DNA of 64,000 bases from Pseudomonas_S sp047607345 (GCA_047607345.1 JASGDF010000084.1:21653-85652); one strand, 5' to 3'; counted from the stretch's first letter, positions 13,667-24,834 are shown. A program made the numbers and translations. Notes: generated by a model not told the origin, from the sequence alone.

Positions 13667-14196
13667 TGGCTGAAGTGGTGCCCAACAGCCGTAAGCGGGC
13701 GTCCAACCCGAACCGCGGCTCCAAGCCCGGAGAGCGCCGTGGCGGCCGTCAGCCTGGCACTCCAAACAAGGTGACGGCCGACATCCGCGAGGCGCTCAGG
13801 CAGCTGCTGGAGCAGGCTGCACCGAAGATGGTGGGCTGGCTGGAACGGGTTGCCACCGAAGACCCGGCCAAGGCCCTGGACCTGGCGCTGAAGGCGGCCG
13901 AGTACGCGGTGCCGAAGCTATCGCGCACGGCCGTAGACATTGAGGGCGGCGGCACCAAGTTCATCGTGGTGGAAACCGGCGTGCCGCAGTCGGAATTCGA
14001 CCTGGACGGTTCGCACGCCGAAGACCATGAACCCGAGTTTTCTGCGCAGTACGCGCACGCGCGCGAGGCCGATCCTGAGTTTTGTCAGTCCCTAAAAAGG
14101 GACGATGAATCGCCAGTCCGCTGGTCGAAGCCGACCGAGCCGCTGTTCCCGAGCCGTGTCCGCCGGGTCAGCGACGTGGATTTGGAGGACCTGTGA
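13666..14196 (+). CDS. DUF5681-like protein, possible small-terminase-type DNA binder
   Basis: 176 residues. The basic Gly/Arg/Pro-rich start (NPNRGSKPGERRGGRQPGTP) and the following helices (ADIREALRQLLEQAAPKMVG; LERVATEDPAKALDLALKAA) match the DUF5681/TerS-adjacent group found beside phage terminases. The C-terminal 70 residues are acidic and look disordered. If it binds DNA as a small terminase-like subunit it could direct packaging, which would matter because no large terminase is present. It overlaps both neighbours by one base. Confidence 0.6.
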   Translation: MAEVVPNSRKRASNPNRGSKPGERRGGRQPGTPNKVTADIREALRQLLEQAAPKMVGWLERVATEDPAKALDLALKAAEYAVPKLSRTAVDIEGGGTKFIVVETGVPQSEFDLDGSHAEDHEPEFSAQYAHAREADPEFCQSLKRDDESPVRWSKPTEPLFPSRVRRVSDVDLEDL

Positions 14197-14372
14197 TGGA
14201 GAAGCCCGCCAAGAGCGCCCTGCGCGCCGTGCTGGAAGACGACTGGCAGCCAGACAAGACCGAGCCTACGCCTGAGCAGCCCAGGCCCATCAGCAGCGTC
14301 CTACGCATCCTGATGGAAATTTACGGCCACCCCGAGATGAACCACGAACCACCGACCAAGACCAAGCACTGA
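14196..14372 (+). CDS. Hypothetical small protein
   Basis: 58 residues, below common gene-calling cut-offs. It starts on the last base of the preceding TGA and reads MEKPAKSALRAVLEDDWQPD, a Pro/Glu-rich linker, then a helix (SSVLRILMEIYGHPEM). The unbroken overlap pattern and sensible composition support a real gene. GGAGGACCTG precedes the start. Function is unknown. Confidence 0.55.
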   Translation: MEKPAKSALRAVLEDDWQPDKTEPTPEQPRPISSVLRILMEIYGHPEMNHEPPTKTKH

Positions 14373-14381
14373 GGAACCAAG

Positions 14382-15086
14382 ATGACCAAGAAGCCCAGCG
14401 CCAACGAAGCCCACCAGAAGCTGATTGCCCGCCGTGCTGAGTTGCTGACGATGCAGGTAGAACTGAAAGCCAAGCTTGATTCAATCGCTTATGCGGCAGC
14501 TATCGGCGACTCGATGGCCGTCAAACAGCTCGCCGAAGCCGAGGATGCCCTGGCCGCTGCGCGGCGTGAGGTCGAACTGATCGATAGCGCCATGGCGGAA
14601 TCTGCCCGACGTGTCACCAGCGAACAGATTGATGCCAATGCTGAGGCGCTCAAGCAGGCGAAGATCGAAGCCTTGGCCGCCCTGGCGAAAGTGGAACCAT
14701 TATTCACCAAGGCCGTCGATGCGGTTGTTCAGTTGGAGGCTCTGCGCCTGGAGTTGAAAGGCGTCGACCAGGAAGCATTCACTGCCTGCTTGGGTGCCGC
14801 CCGTACCGGACGCAGCGAGGATCTAATCCACCTGGCCACGAATGCCCGCGAGACACTTGACCTTCTAGTCCAGCAGGCCGCCTCAAGGTGGCGCATTGGA
14901 CTGCAGGCACGGGACGAAGATGTAGCGCTAGCCCGCGACAAGACGGTCACGAGGATCCGGAGCGTGGAGCGGCGGCTTGTCGAGGTGGTCAGACAGCGCC
15001 TTGAGGACGCGCTGAAACCAAAGCCTGAGTTCGATGGCCAGGTATGGGCTGAGCTTGTCCAGGTCGAGCGCCGGGCGGGGTTCTGA
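14382..15086 (+). CDS. Long coiled-coil phage protein
   Basis: 234 residues, almost entirely alpha-helical with heptads (AHQKLIARRAELLTMQVELK; QLAEAEDALAAARREVELID; RIRSVERRLVEVVRQRLEDA). No family is recognised. GAGGAACCAAG precedes the ATG at 14382. It stops one base before the transglycosylase gene starts. In podovirus-like genomes the slot before the ejection proteins is often a small internal virion protein, so that is a guess. Confidence 0.6.
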   Translation: MTKKPSANEAHQKLIARRAELLTMQVELKAKLDSIAYAAAIGDSMAVKQLAEAEDALAAARREVELIDSAMAESARRVTSEQIDANAEALKQAKIEALAALAKVEPLFTKAVDAVVQLEALRLELKGVDQEAFTACLGAARTGRSEDLIHLATNARETLDLLVQQAASRWRIGLQARDEDVALARDKTVTRIRSVERRLVEVVRQRLEDALKPKPEFDGQVWAELVQVERRAGF

Positions 15087-15087
15087 C

Positions 15088-17154
15088 ATGGTCACGGTCC
15101 CGAAATTCCGAACTGGCGAAACGTTCCAAGCCGCACCGGCGCCGAACGCCCTGGCCCTGCGCCGCAACACCTCCGGGCAGGAGATGGTGCAGGACCTGAC
15201 CAAGATCGGCGGGCAGGTGCAGCAGGCGATTGATGAACGCGACAAGGTCAACCTGGCGTCGTTCGGCGCCGGGCTACTGGAGCAGAAACAAGCACTGCTG
15301 AGCGATCCGGATTCCGGATTCCTGACCACCCAGGGCGCCAACGCCGCGGCCGGCCAGCAGCAGGCAATCAAGCGCTGGCAGCAGGCCAAGCAGCAGGCCA
15401 TCGCGGAGCTGCCCAAGCACCTGCAGCAGCGCGTGGCGCCGATCGTGGCGCAGTACGATAACGACTTTATGTCTGACATCGACCGGCATGTCGCTGCCCA
15501 GGACAACGTCTTCCGCAAGCAGACCGCCCAAAAGCTGCAGGAGACCTCGATCAACGAGGCGACGCTGAACTTCAACGACTGGAACCGCGTGCTGCAGTCG
15601 GCCGGCTCGGCCAGCTACGCTGCGGGGCTGGAAGCCGACCGCACGGGCATGCCCCGCGATGAAGCGCAGCAGGAAGCGGCCTCGGCAGTGCAGGCCGCCG
15701 CGGTGATCCGCCAGGCACAAGAAGACCCGGTCCAAGCCGAAGCCCGCTACCATCAGATCGCCGGCACGCTGACGCCAGCGGCTCGGGTCCAGATCGAGAA
15801 GGCCCTAGTGCCGTACCTGGATGACCAGCAAAGTGACGCGGACGCCGATTGGCTGCAGCACGGCGGCCCGATGCCCGGTGCGATTGTGCAGCCCCATGGC
15901 GAGCCTTCCGCGGCGGTCAGGAACGCGATCGACACGGCCGCCAAGAAGTACGGCGTGCCCGCCTCGGCGCTGTACGCCCTGGCCGAGCAGGAGAGCGGCT
16001 TCGACCCCAAGGCGGTCAACCCGGAAGCCCTGGACGATGGCGACCATGCAACCGGCCTGTTCCAGTACCGAGCCAGCACCGCGAAGGGCCTGGGCAACTT
16101 CGATCGCACCGACCCGGTGGCCAGTGCCGACGCCGCGGCCAAGCAATTGCGCCAACGCCTGGACAAGGGCGGGATCGAATACGCCATCGCCGGCCACTTC
16201 GCTGGTGACGACGGCGCCGACGCGGTGGTCAATCGCGGCAAGACGGCCCAGAACCCGAAGACAGCCCTGTATGTGCGTCAAGTCCAGGCCCGCGCGCAAC
16301 GTTGGCAGGCATCTGGGACAGCCAGCTCGCCGACCGACCTGCAAGGGCGCTTGCAGCAGCTCCCGGTGAATCGCCGTGCCGCGGCCGAACGCAAGTACAA
16401 GGACCAGCTCGAGGCCCAGAAGCTCCAGCAACAGCAGGCCGACGCCGATGCGGCCGACAGCATCTTCCAAACCGTGATCCAGGCGCCGATCACCACTTCG
16501 CTGACCAAACTGTTGAACTCCCAGCAAATGGTCACGCTCGCGCAGAACGAGAAGCTCAACGGCGCAATCAGCCGCTACCGCAGCAACGCGGCCAAGGGCC
16601 TGGTACCGGAGGACGACCCGGTGCTGATGGACAAGCTGCAGCGCCTGCGCGCCGACGATCCCAGCGCCTTCGCGAAGCAGAACCTGGCCGAGTACGCCGA
16701 CAAGCTCAGTGGCGATACCTACCTGAGCCTGCGCAATGCTCAAAAGGAGGCCAGCAAGCCGCAGAAGCAAGCGCAGTGGGCGACCGAGGGCCAGCTGCTG
16801 TCGCTGGCGACTACCGACATGGGTCTGGACGGCGAGGACAACGCCAAGAAGCGAGGACTGTTCCTGACTCGGTACTACCAGGCCAAGAAGGCGTGGATGC
16901 AGAAGAACGGCAACCGCGAGCCAACCGCTGACGAGATGCAGGGCATCGTCAATCCGCTGAAGCTGCCGTTCGTGAAGTCCGACTTCTTCGGCACCGGCAA
17001 GCGTTACGGGTTCCAGGATCCCGTCGCCGGCTTCCACGTGCCCGATGACGACCGCGCCGAGATCCTGAAGTCCTTCGGCAAGCGCGGCATCAACAACCCC
17101 ACCGAGCAGCAGATCACCGCCGCCTACATCAACGGCGCAGGGAGTGACTTATGA
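15088..17154 (+). CDS. Internal virion protein with lytic transglycosylase (SLT) domain
   Basis: 688 residues. A helical N-terminal region (1-270) is followed by a soluble lytic transglycosylase-like domain at about 275-395. The catalytic Glu is about residue 302 in ALAEQESGFDPKAVNP, and ATGLFQYRASTAKGLG is the matching second motif. The C-terminal 300 residues are Gln/Ala-rich helix. Podovirus ejection proteins combine such a domain with long helices to cross the cell wall during DNA entry. It overlaps the next gene by four bases, the common pairing of the two largest ejection proteins. No signal peptide. Confidence 0.85.
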   Translation: MVTVPKFRTGETFQAAPAPNALALRRNTSGQEMVQDLTKIGGQVQQAIDERDKVNLASFGAGLLEQKQALLSDPDSGFLTTQGANAAAGQQQAIKRWQQAKQQAIAELPKHLQQRVAPIVAQYDNDFMSDIDRHVAAQDNVFRKQTAQKLQETSINEATLNFNDWNRVLQSAGSASYAAGLEADRTGMPRDEAQQEAASAVQAAAVIRQAQEDPVQAEARYHQIAGTLTPAARVQIEKALVPYLDDQQSDADADWLQHGGPMPGAIVQPHGEPSAAVRNAIDTAAKKYGVPASALYALAEQESGFDPKAVNPEALDDGDHATGLFQYRASTAKGLGNFDRTDPVASADAAAKQLRQRLDKGGIEYAIAGHFAGDDGADAVVNRGKTAQNPKTALYVRQVQARAQRWQASGTASSPTDLQGRLQQLPVNRRAAAERKYKDQLEAQKLQQQQADADAADSIFQTVIQAPITTSLTKLLNSQQMVTLAQNEKLNGAISRYRSNAAKGLVPEDDPVLMDKLQRLRADDPSAFAKQNLAEYADKLSGDTYLSLRNAQKEASKPQKQAQWATEGQLLSLATTDMGLDGEDNAKKRGLFLTRYYQAKKAWMQKNGNREPTADEMQGIVNPLKLPFVKSDFFGTGKRYGFQDPVAGFHVPDDDRAEILKSFGKRGINNPTEQQITAAYINGAGSDL

Positions 17155-20100
17155 GCAAATACGATGCCGCAATCGCCCAGGTACTGGACGAGCAGACCCA
17201 GCAGCGTGCCAGTGCCGCCCTCCAGGCCCAGGACACCACACCGGAGCAGACCGCCCAGGTGATCGACCTGGCCCGGCGCTCGGGCCTTCCCACCGGCACC
17301 GTCGCCGGCAACACCCATCAGGTGCAGGCCGACCTGCAGCGCCAGGAGCTGGATCAGGTCAGCCGAACCGCGCCAGCCGTGGCGCAGTGGGCAACGACCA
17401 AGCCGGAGAACTATTCGCTCGCGCAGGACGACATGAGTACGCTCGGCACAATCGGGCAGACCCTGGCCGACCTGCCGCGCGCAGTCGGAGCCGCGTTGCC
17501 GAACCTGTTCGGCCAGACCGTTGGCGGTGTCGGCGACCTGTACAACACCACCGAGCGCACGCTGGGTCGCGGGCTGGACGCGGTAGGCCTGAATTATCAT
17601 TTCGCCTTCGGCCGCGAGGACGTGCCGCTGCTGCTGCGGCCGGGTGATGCGCTGGCCAGGTCCGGGCAGGAGTGGAAACGGGTCGGCAGCAAGATCGATG
17701 TACCGCAGGAGCGGCGCAACATCGTGACCGACACCGCCAGCGCCGTGGGGCAGCTTGGTGGCCAGCTGGCGCAAGCGGTCCTCGCCCCGGAGACCCTGTT
17801 CCCCTCGCTGCTGGCCCAGGGCGCCGACCAGATGGCCGAGCGGGTCGAGCAAACCGGCAAGGCGGGCACGGCCGAAGGCGATACCGCCATCCTTGGTGGC
17901 GCAGTGGTTACCGGCGCACTGGAGCGTTACGGCCTGGACAAGCTGCTGCATGGGCTGCCGATGGGGATCCGCCAGCCACTGCTGAAGCGCGTAGCCGATC
18001 TGGCCATCGGTGGCGGCATCGAGGCCACCCAGGAGGTAACCGAAGGCATCGCCCAGGACGTATTGACCCAGCGCCTGCTGGATCCGAATGCCCAGATCGG
18101 CCAAGACTTGGCCCAACAGGCCACCGTGGCCGGCAGCGCCGGCGTGATCGCCCGCGCGGTGATCAACGGCATTGCTCATCGCCAGGCCCGCGCACAGGCG
18201 CATCAGGAGCGTCAGGTGATCGACACGCTGGTCGACCAGACCGCCGAGTCCAAACTGAAGTCCCGCAGCCCTGAGGCCCTGCAGGAGCTGGTGGAAACCG
18301 CCCAGCCTGGCCAATCGGTCTACGTGCCCCTGGAAACTCTGCAGGCCCACTACGGCACGCGCGCCGAGCAGGCGGTCACCACCCTCACCGGCGACCCCAA
18401 CGCCTTCGCCGAGGCCACCAGCAGCGGCGCCGAGGTGCAGATCCCGCTATCCCGCTACGTGTCGATCATCGACCCGGCCGCGCATGCGCAGCTGGCCGAT
18501 CACCTGCGCTTGCAGCCGAGCGAGGAAGTGAAGCCCGGCAGCGCCGAGCCGAACATCGAACAGGAGGTCGAGTCCACACTGCAGGAGCTGCGCGAGCAGG
18601 AGGCTGCGCCGGCCAACCCCGACGCCCCCATCATCGACCCCGGCCGCGCCCTGCTGTCCGAGGACCTGATGGACGCCCAGACCTGGGGCGAATACCAGGC
18701 CATGCGCCAGTCGGCATTCGAGGCCACCGAGCAAGCCCGCGCCGCCGAACGCGAGCGGTTCCGGGCGCGCGAGCAGGCGCGGCTGCAGCAGGGCATCCGC
18801 AAGCAGATCCAGGCCGAGGTCCAGGCCGAGATCGCCAAGCAGCCGGTGTACAAGGCAGTCCGGCTGCTGAAGGCCGGCAAGCTGTCCGACGGCACCGAGA
18901 TCAAGCTCAACGCCGACGACGTACTCGCCAGTTACGGCCAGAAGGTACTGGACGCGCTGCCCGGCATGACCCGCAAAAAAGGCGGCCCGCACCCCGATGA
19001 CGTCGCCCCGCTGCTGGGCTACCGCAACGGCGGCCAGATGCTCCATGCGTTGACCACGGCACCGAAGCTCGAGGAGGTGGTGCGCGCCGAGACCGACGCC
19101 CGCATGCCCGAGATCGAGGACGGCTATCGCCCCGATGACGGCCTGGACCCGCAGGCCAAGGTGCTGCTGCACGAGGTCCAGACGATCGAGCGCCGCGCCG
19201 GCGGCATCCGCACCCACGACAGCGTGCTGCGCGAGACCGCGCGCCGGCTGATCACCGAGAAGCAGGTCACCTACATCGCGCCGGCGAAATATCGCCTGGC
19301 CGAAGCCCAGGCCGCGCGGGACGCCTACAACGCCGCCAGCAAGGGCCGCTGGTCGGATGCGGCCTCCGCGCGCCGGCGCCAGCTGCAGGCCCTGTACCTG
19401 TACCGGGAAGCCCGCAACGCCCGCGAAGACGCCACCCGCATCGGTCGCTACCTGGCGCAGTTCGCCAAGAAGAAGACCCGCCAGACAATCGGCAAGGCCG
19501 GCGGCGGTTACCTCGCGCAGATCGACGCGCTACTGGACCGCTTCAACTTCGCCCACCTCACCCGCCCGCAGATGGCCGAGCGCGAGGGCCTGGCCGCCTG
19601 GATCCAGGGCAAGGCCGAGCAAGGCATCATCGTGGACGTGCCGCCCAGCATCGCCGACGAAGCGTTCCGGGTGCCGTTCAAGCAGCTGCGGATGGGCGAG
19701 CTGCGCGACTTGCACGACGCAGTGCGTACCCTCGCCCACGCCGCCAACGAATCGAATCTGATCCGCATCGAGGGCGAAACCCGCGACCTGCAGGACACCG
19801 ACACTGCCATGGCCCAAGCCGTGCGCGAGGGCAACAAGCAGATCCGCCACCATGCCGGCGATCCGACCTGGAGCGAAGCGATCCGCAAGGAGGCCGGCCA
19901 CGCCCGCGGCCTGCTCGGCGCCGCCACCGACATCGCCCGCGAGCTGGATGGCTTCAAGGACCTCGGCGCGGTGTGGTCCAACACCGTCGGCGTGATCCGC
20001 AAGGCCAACGACCGGGTCAACGTCGAGTTGCGCAAGGCGATGGAGGCCACCGCGAGCATCAAGCTCAAGCACTACAGCAAAGCCGAGCTGCGCGACTTCA

Positions 20101-21845
20101 ACAAGGCCCGCTACTTCCCCGAACTGGAGGACCGCTGGAGCAAGGGCCGCATCCTGGCCCTGGCATTGAACTGGGGCAATGCCGGCAACCGCGAGGCGAT
20201 CCTGACCCAGAACAAGGCACGACTGAGCCCCGAGCATGTCGGCACCCTGCTACGGACTTTGGACGCCCGGGACTGGGCCTTCGTGCAGGACGTGTGGGAC
20301 CACCTGGACAGCTACTGGCCGCAGATCGCCGAGGCCCAGCGCCGGCGCACCGGCCTGGCACCGGAGAAGATCGAGCGCTCGCCGTTCGCAGTGACCACCC
20401 GTGACGGCCAGACCCTCACCGTGACCGGCGGCTACTACCCGCTGAAGTTCGAGGCCGACAGCGTCAAGGCGCTGCGCGAGGAACAGTCAGACCTGTTCAA
20501 GGCGATCCAGCTCGGGCGCTTCGCCAAGGCAGCCACCAAGAACGGCCACACCATCGAGCGCGTCGGCTCGGGCGGCCGCACGGTGCGCCTGGACCTAGGC
20601 GTGATCGATCAGCACCAGCGCGATGTGATCCGCGACCTGCACCTGGGCGACGCGGTCAACTACGTCTACCGGGCACTGAAGGGTGACCAATTCGCCGAGG
20701 CGATCCGCGACACCGGCAAGCTCGAGCTGCTGCGCGCCATGGACCTGTGGCTGAAGGATGCCGCCTCCGGCGAGATGGGCCTGCGCACCAAAGGCGAGCA
20801 GGTGGTGCGCTCGCTGCGTTCCAACTTCACTGCTTCGGTACTGACCTACAAGGTCACCAGCGCCCTGGCCCAATTGACCGGCGTGTTCAACACCAGCGCC
20901 ACCCTGGGCAAGGTCGCCACGGTCCGTGGCGTGATGGAGCTGGCCAACCACCCCGTCAGCAGCTACCGTCGGGCGATGCAGTCGGACTTCATGCGCCAGC
21001 GCCTGCAGACTCACGTCGAGGCCGTCCAGGCGGTCCTGGACGCCGATGCAGGACGCTTCAGCCAGTACAAGGCACAGATGATCCGTCACGGTTACGCGAT
21101 GATGCAGGGCGTGCAGTCGGTGGTCGACGTGGCCAGTTGGGTCGCCGCCGAGCGGGTCGGCCTGGAGAGATTCAAGGACCTGGGCAAGGCTCGGCAGTAC
21201 GCCGACGACGTCGTCGCCCGGACCCAGGGTTCGGGCGAGTTCATCGACAAGAACGCGATCCAGCGCGGCACGCTCAGCGAGAACATGCGCCAGTCCGAAT
21301 GGGTGCGCGCCACGACCACGCTACAAGGCTATCTGATCGCGGTCCAGAACGCCGCCTACGAGCGGACCCGTCGAACCAACTTCAGGAACCCCCTGCAGAC
21401 CGTGAATTGGATGGTCGACTTGGTGCAGATGCTGATCCTGCCGGGGATCGTGACAGCGATCATCCGCGGCCAGTGGCCCAAGGACGAGGACGACGACGGC
21501 AGCACCCTGGACGACTGGATCCTGAAGTCCGGCGAGGACGGCCTGGCGACGCTGGTCGGCGGCATCCCCGGCCTGTCGGCAGCCGCCTCGGAGTTGCGCG
21601 GCTACGACGCCAAGGGCGTGGTGGCCGATGCCTGGGAATCGGCGGGGCGGGCGATCACCCAGGCCAAGCAGGGCGAGCTGGACAAGGCCGCGGTCAAGTC
21701 GGCAATCAACGTCGCCAGCTTCGCCACCGGCGTGCCGGCCAGCCAGATCAACACGACGATCGATGCGATCGATCAGGCCCAGGATGGCGAGCCGGTCAGC
21801 CCGTGGGAGTACGTCAACGGGCCGCAGAAGGACAGGGACGAGTGA
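17151..21845 (+). CDS. Giant (1564-residue) phage ejection/polyvalent-type protein
   Basis: The largest gene here. Residues about 100-370 contain several hydrophobic helices (AVGAALPNLFGQTVGGVGDL; GSAGVIARAVING). A Gln/Glu/Arg-rich coiled coil at about 510-570 and long charged helices follow. The C-terminus has another hydrophobic stretch (LVQMLILPGIVTAIIRG) and the ending GIPGLSAAASELRG..GVPASQI, as in large podovirus internal proteins. By place (after the SLT protein, last in the operon) it is probably the DNA-ejection protein. A polyvalent protein with unseen enzymatic domains is the alternative. No frameshifts are seen. Confidence 0.65.
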   Translation: MSKYDAAIAQVLDEQTQQRASAALQAQDTTPEQTAQVIDLARRSGLPTGTVAGNTHQVQADLQRQELDQVSRTAPAVAQWATTKPENYSLAQDDMSTLGTIGQTLADLPRAVGAALPNLFGQTVGGVGDLYNTTERTLGRGLDAVGLNYHFAFGREDVPLLLRPGDALARSGQEWKRVGSKIDVPQERRNIVTDTASAVGQLGGQLAQAVLAPETLFPSLLAQGADQMAERVEQTGKAGTAEGDTAILGGAVVTGALERYGLDKLLHGLPMGIRQPLLKRVADLAIGGGIEATQEVTEGIAQDVLTQRLLDPNAQIGQDLAQQATVAGSAGVIARAVINGIAHRQARAQAHQERQVIDTLVDQTAESKLKSRSPEALQELVETAQPGQSVYVPLETLQAHYGTRAEQAVTTLTGDPNAFAEATSSGAEVQIPLSRYVSIIDPAAHAQLADHLRLQPSEEVKPGSAEPNIEQEVESTLQELREQEAAPANPDAPIIDPGRALLSEDLMDAQTWGEYQAMRQSAFEATEQARAAERERFRAREQARLQQGIRKQIQAEVQAEIAKQPVYKAVRLLKAGKLSDGTEIKLNADDVLASYGQKVLDALPGMTRKKGGPHPDDVAPLLGYRNGGQMLHALTTAPKLEEVVRAETDARMPEIEDGYRPDDGLDPQAKVLLHEVQTIERRAGGIRTHDSVLRETARRLITEKQVTYIAPAKYRLAEAQAARDAYNAASKGRWSDAASARRRQLQALYLYREARNAREDATRIGRYLAQFAKKKTRQTIGKAGGGYLAQIDALLDRFNFAHLTRPQMAEREGLAAWIQGKAEQGIIVDVPPSIADEAFRVPFKQLRMGELRDLHDAVRTLAHAANESNLIRIEGETRDLQDTDTAMAQAVREGNKQIRHHAGDPTWSEAIRKEAGHARGLLGAATDIARELDGFKDLGAVWSNTVGVIRKANDRVNVELRKAMEATASIKLKHYSKAELRDFNKARYFPELEDRWSKGRILALALNWGNAGNREAILTQNKARLSPEHVGTLLRTLDARDWAFVQDVWDHLDSYWPQIAEAQRRRTGLAPEKIERSPFAVTTRDGQTLTVTGGYYPLKFEADSVKALREEQSDLFKAIQLGRFAKAATKNGHTIERVGSGGRTVRLDLGVIDQHQRDVIRDLHLGDAVNYVYRALKGDQFAEAIRDTGKLELLRAMDLWLKDAASGEMGLRTKGEQVVRSLRSNFTASVLTYKVTSALAQLTGVFNTSATLGKVATVRGVMELANHPVSSYRRAMQSDFMRQRLQTHVEAVQAVLDADAGRFSQYKAQMIRHGYAMMQGVQSVVDVASWVAAERVGLERFKDLGKARQYADDVVARTQGSGEFIDKNAIQRGTLSENMRQSEWVRATTTLQGYLIAVQNAAYERTRRTNFRNPLQTVNWMVDLVQMLILPGIVTAIIRGQWPKDEDDDGSTLDDWILKSGEDGLATLVGGIPGLSAAASELRGYDAKGVVADAWESAGRAITQAKQGELDKAAVKSAINVASFATGVPASQINTTIDAIDQAQDGEPVSPWEYVNGPQKDRDE

Positions 21846-21849
21846 GACT

Positions 21850-21868
21850 GCAGTTACTGTGCAGTTAC
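21850..21868 (+). promoter_or_regulatory. Integrase arm-type sites, right pair
   Basis: GCAGTTAC at 21850-21857 and 21861-21868, the same octamer, orientation and 11-bp step as the left pair. They lie 66 bp inside attR; the left pair is about 100 bp inside attL. On circularisation the pairs would flank attP. Confidence 0.7.
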
Positions 21869-21872
21869 GAAA

Positions 21873-21904
21873 AAGCCGGCTCGATGGCTGGCTTTGTTCT
21901 TTTT
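21873..21904 (+). terminator. Terminator of the late-type operon
   Basis: Stem AAGCCGGC / GCTGGCTT (one G-T pair) with a TCGATG loop, followed by TGTTCTTTTT. It stops rightward transcription before the host tRNA. Confidence 0.85.
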
Positions 21905-21912
21905 CCACGAAA

Positions 21913-21929
21913 CCCCTTAGTTTCAGGGG
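21913..21929 (-). terminator. Weak leftward hairpin after tRNA-Val
   Basis: Read leftwards: CCCCT-GAAACTA-AGGGG then TTTCG. It lies on the element side of attR and may replace the terminator that integration moved away from the tRNA. Confidence 0.4.
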
Positions 21930-21934
21930 CTTAA

Positions 21935-21977
21935 GTGGTGGGCGGTACAGGGTTCGAACCTGTGACCCCTACCATGT
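21935..21977. mobile_element. attR core, right end of the integrated element
   Basis: Direct repeat of 4302-4344 with one mismatch. Here the core is part of the complete tRNA-Val gene, so the element carried in a copy of the tRNA 3' end and restored the gene. Confidence 0.93.
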
Positions 21978-22010
21978 CAAGGTAGTGCTCTACCGCTGAG
22001 CTAACCGCCC
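21936..22010 (-). tRNA. tRNA-Val(GAC)
   Basis: 75 nt with encoded CCA. Acceptor stem GGGCGG pairs with CCGCCC. The anticodon arm is CTACC-TTGACAT-GGTAG with anticodon GAC, and the T arm carries GGTTCGAACC. It is the integration target: the 3' half overlaps attR and its truncated twin lies at attL. Confidence 0.97.
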
Positions 22011-22134
22011 GGTGACCCTACAGTGAATTGCTCAGTGCAGGGGCGCGCATTCTAGCCCAGCTCCGGGGAGTTTCACAATAGTCCGCCAACAAAAATCACC
22101 TCGGACATCGGCCAGACTCGCTACACGACCGACT

Positions 22135-24153
<2,019 letters not shown>

Positions 24154-24303
24154 GACGATGGCTGCTCTGGACGATTGACCAGTATAGCCATCGTTCGCCG
24201 ACGCCCCGGCAAGCAAAAACCCTACACAAGGAGGGACCAATGACCGATTCAGTCCCCACACCCGAGCCGCGAGACTGCTACGAAACAGCAAGGAAACAGC
24301 CTT

Positions 24304-24834
24304 ATGCCAGGGAAGGCATCCACCGGCTTCACATTGCTCGAATCCATGATCGCGATGGCAGTGCTCGGCATCCTGGTCGCGGCCGGCCTGCCCTCATTCA
24401 AGGGTACGCTTGAACGGCAGCAGGCCAGAGCCGCTGCACACCTGCTGAGCAGCCAGTTCGCCGTCGCGCGCAGCACGGCGATCAGCCGGCAGATGCCCGT
24501 AACGGTCTGCCCCTCCACCGATGGAATACGCTGCGGCAACGACAGCGACTGGACCAACGGCTGGATCATGTACCGCGATCCTGGCAGGGCTGCGCAACCC
24601 GCCGGTGCGGCGGCGATTCTCAGGTGGGAGAACCGCCCGCCCGCTGGAGCCAACCGCCTGCTCTCCTCGCCCGGCCGACGCCTCGTCCGCTTCCTCCCAG
24701 ATGGCCGCAGCGCCGGTACGAACCTGCGCGTACGCATCTGCTCGGACGAGCGCCTGATGGCCGAGATCGTGGTGAACAACCTCGGCCGCACGCGATCGTC
24801 CAGACCGCCGCGCGAACTGCCTTGTTCCGGCTAG
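24304..24834 (+). CDS. FimT/FimU-like minor pilin, separate copy
   Basis: 176 residues. A class III prepilin leader of 8 residues ends in Gly before FTLLESMIAMAVLGILVAAG, with Glu at +5, then a GspH-type C-terminal domain with two Cys-containing segments (VTVCPSTDGIRCGNDSDW; RICSDERL). It is one of two FimT-like pilins in the window and is not linked to the operon copy at 31378. AAGGAAACAGCCTT precedes the ATG. It is probably a pseudopilin of the type IV pilus tip complex, processed by PilD, which is not in this window. Confidence 0.85.
   Translation: MPGKASTGFTLLESMIAMAVLGILVAAGLPSFKGTLERQQARAAAHLLSSQFAVARSTAISRQMPVTVCPSTDGIRCGNDSDWTNGWIMYRDPGRAAQPAGAAAILRWENRPPAGANRLLSSPGRRLVRFLPDGRSAGTNLRVRICSDERLMAEIVVNNLGRTRSSRPPRELPCSG

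Noticed and set aside
14088..14106. Palindrome GTCCCTAAAAAGGGAC inside the DUF5681-like gene
   Set aside because: Within coding sequence, short, with no nearby promoter; treated as chance.
24154..24303. LexA/SOS box upstream of uvrB
   Set aside because: Looked for CTG-type and Xanthomonas TTAG-type boxes; none seen.
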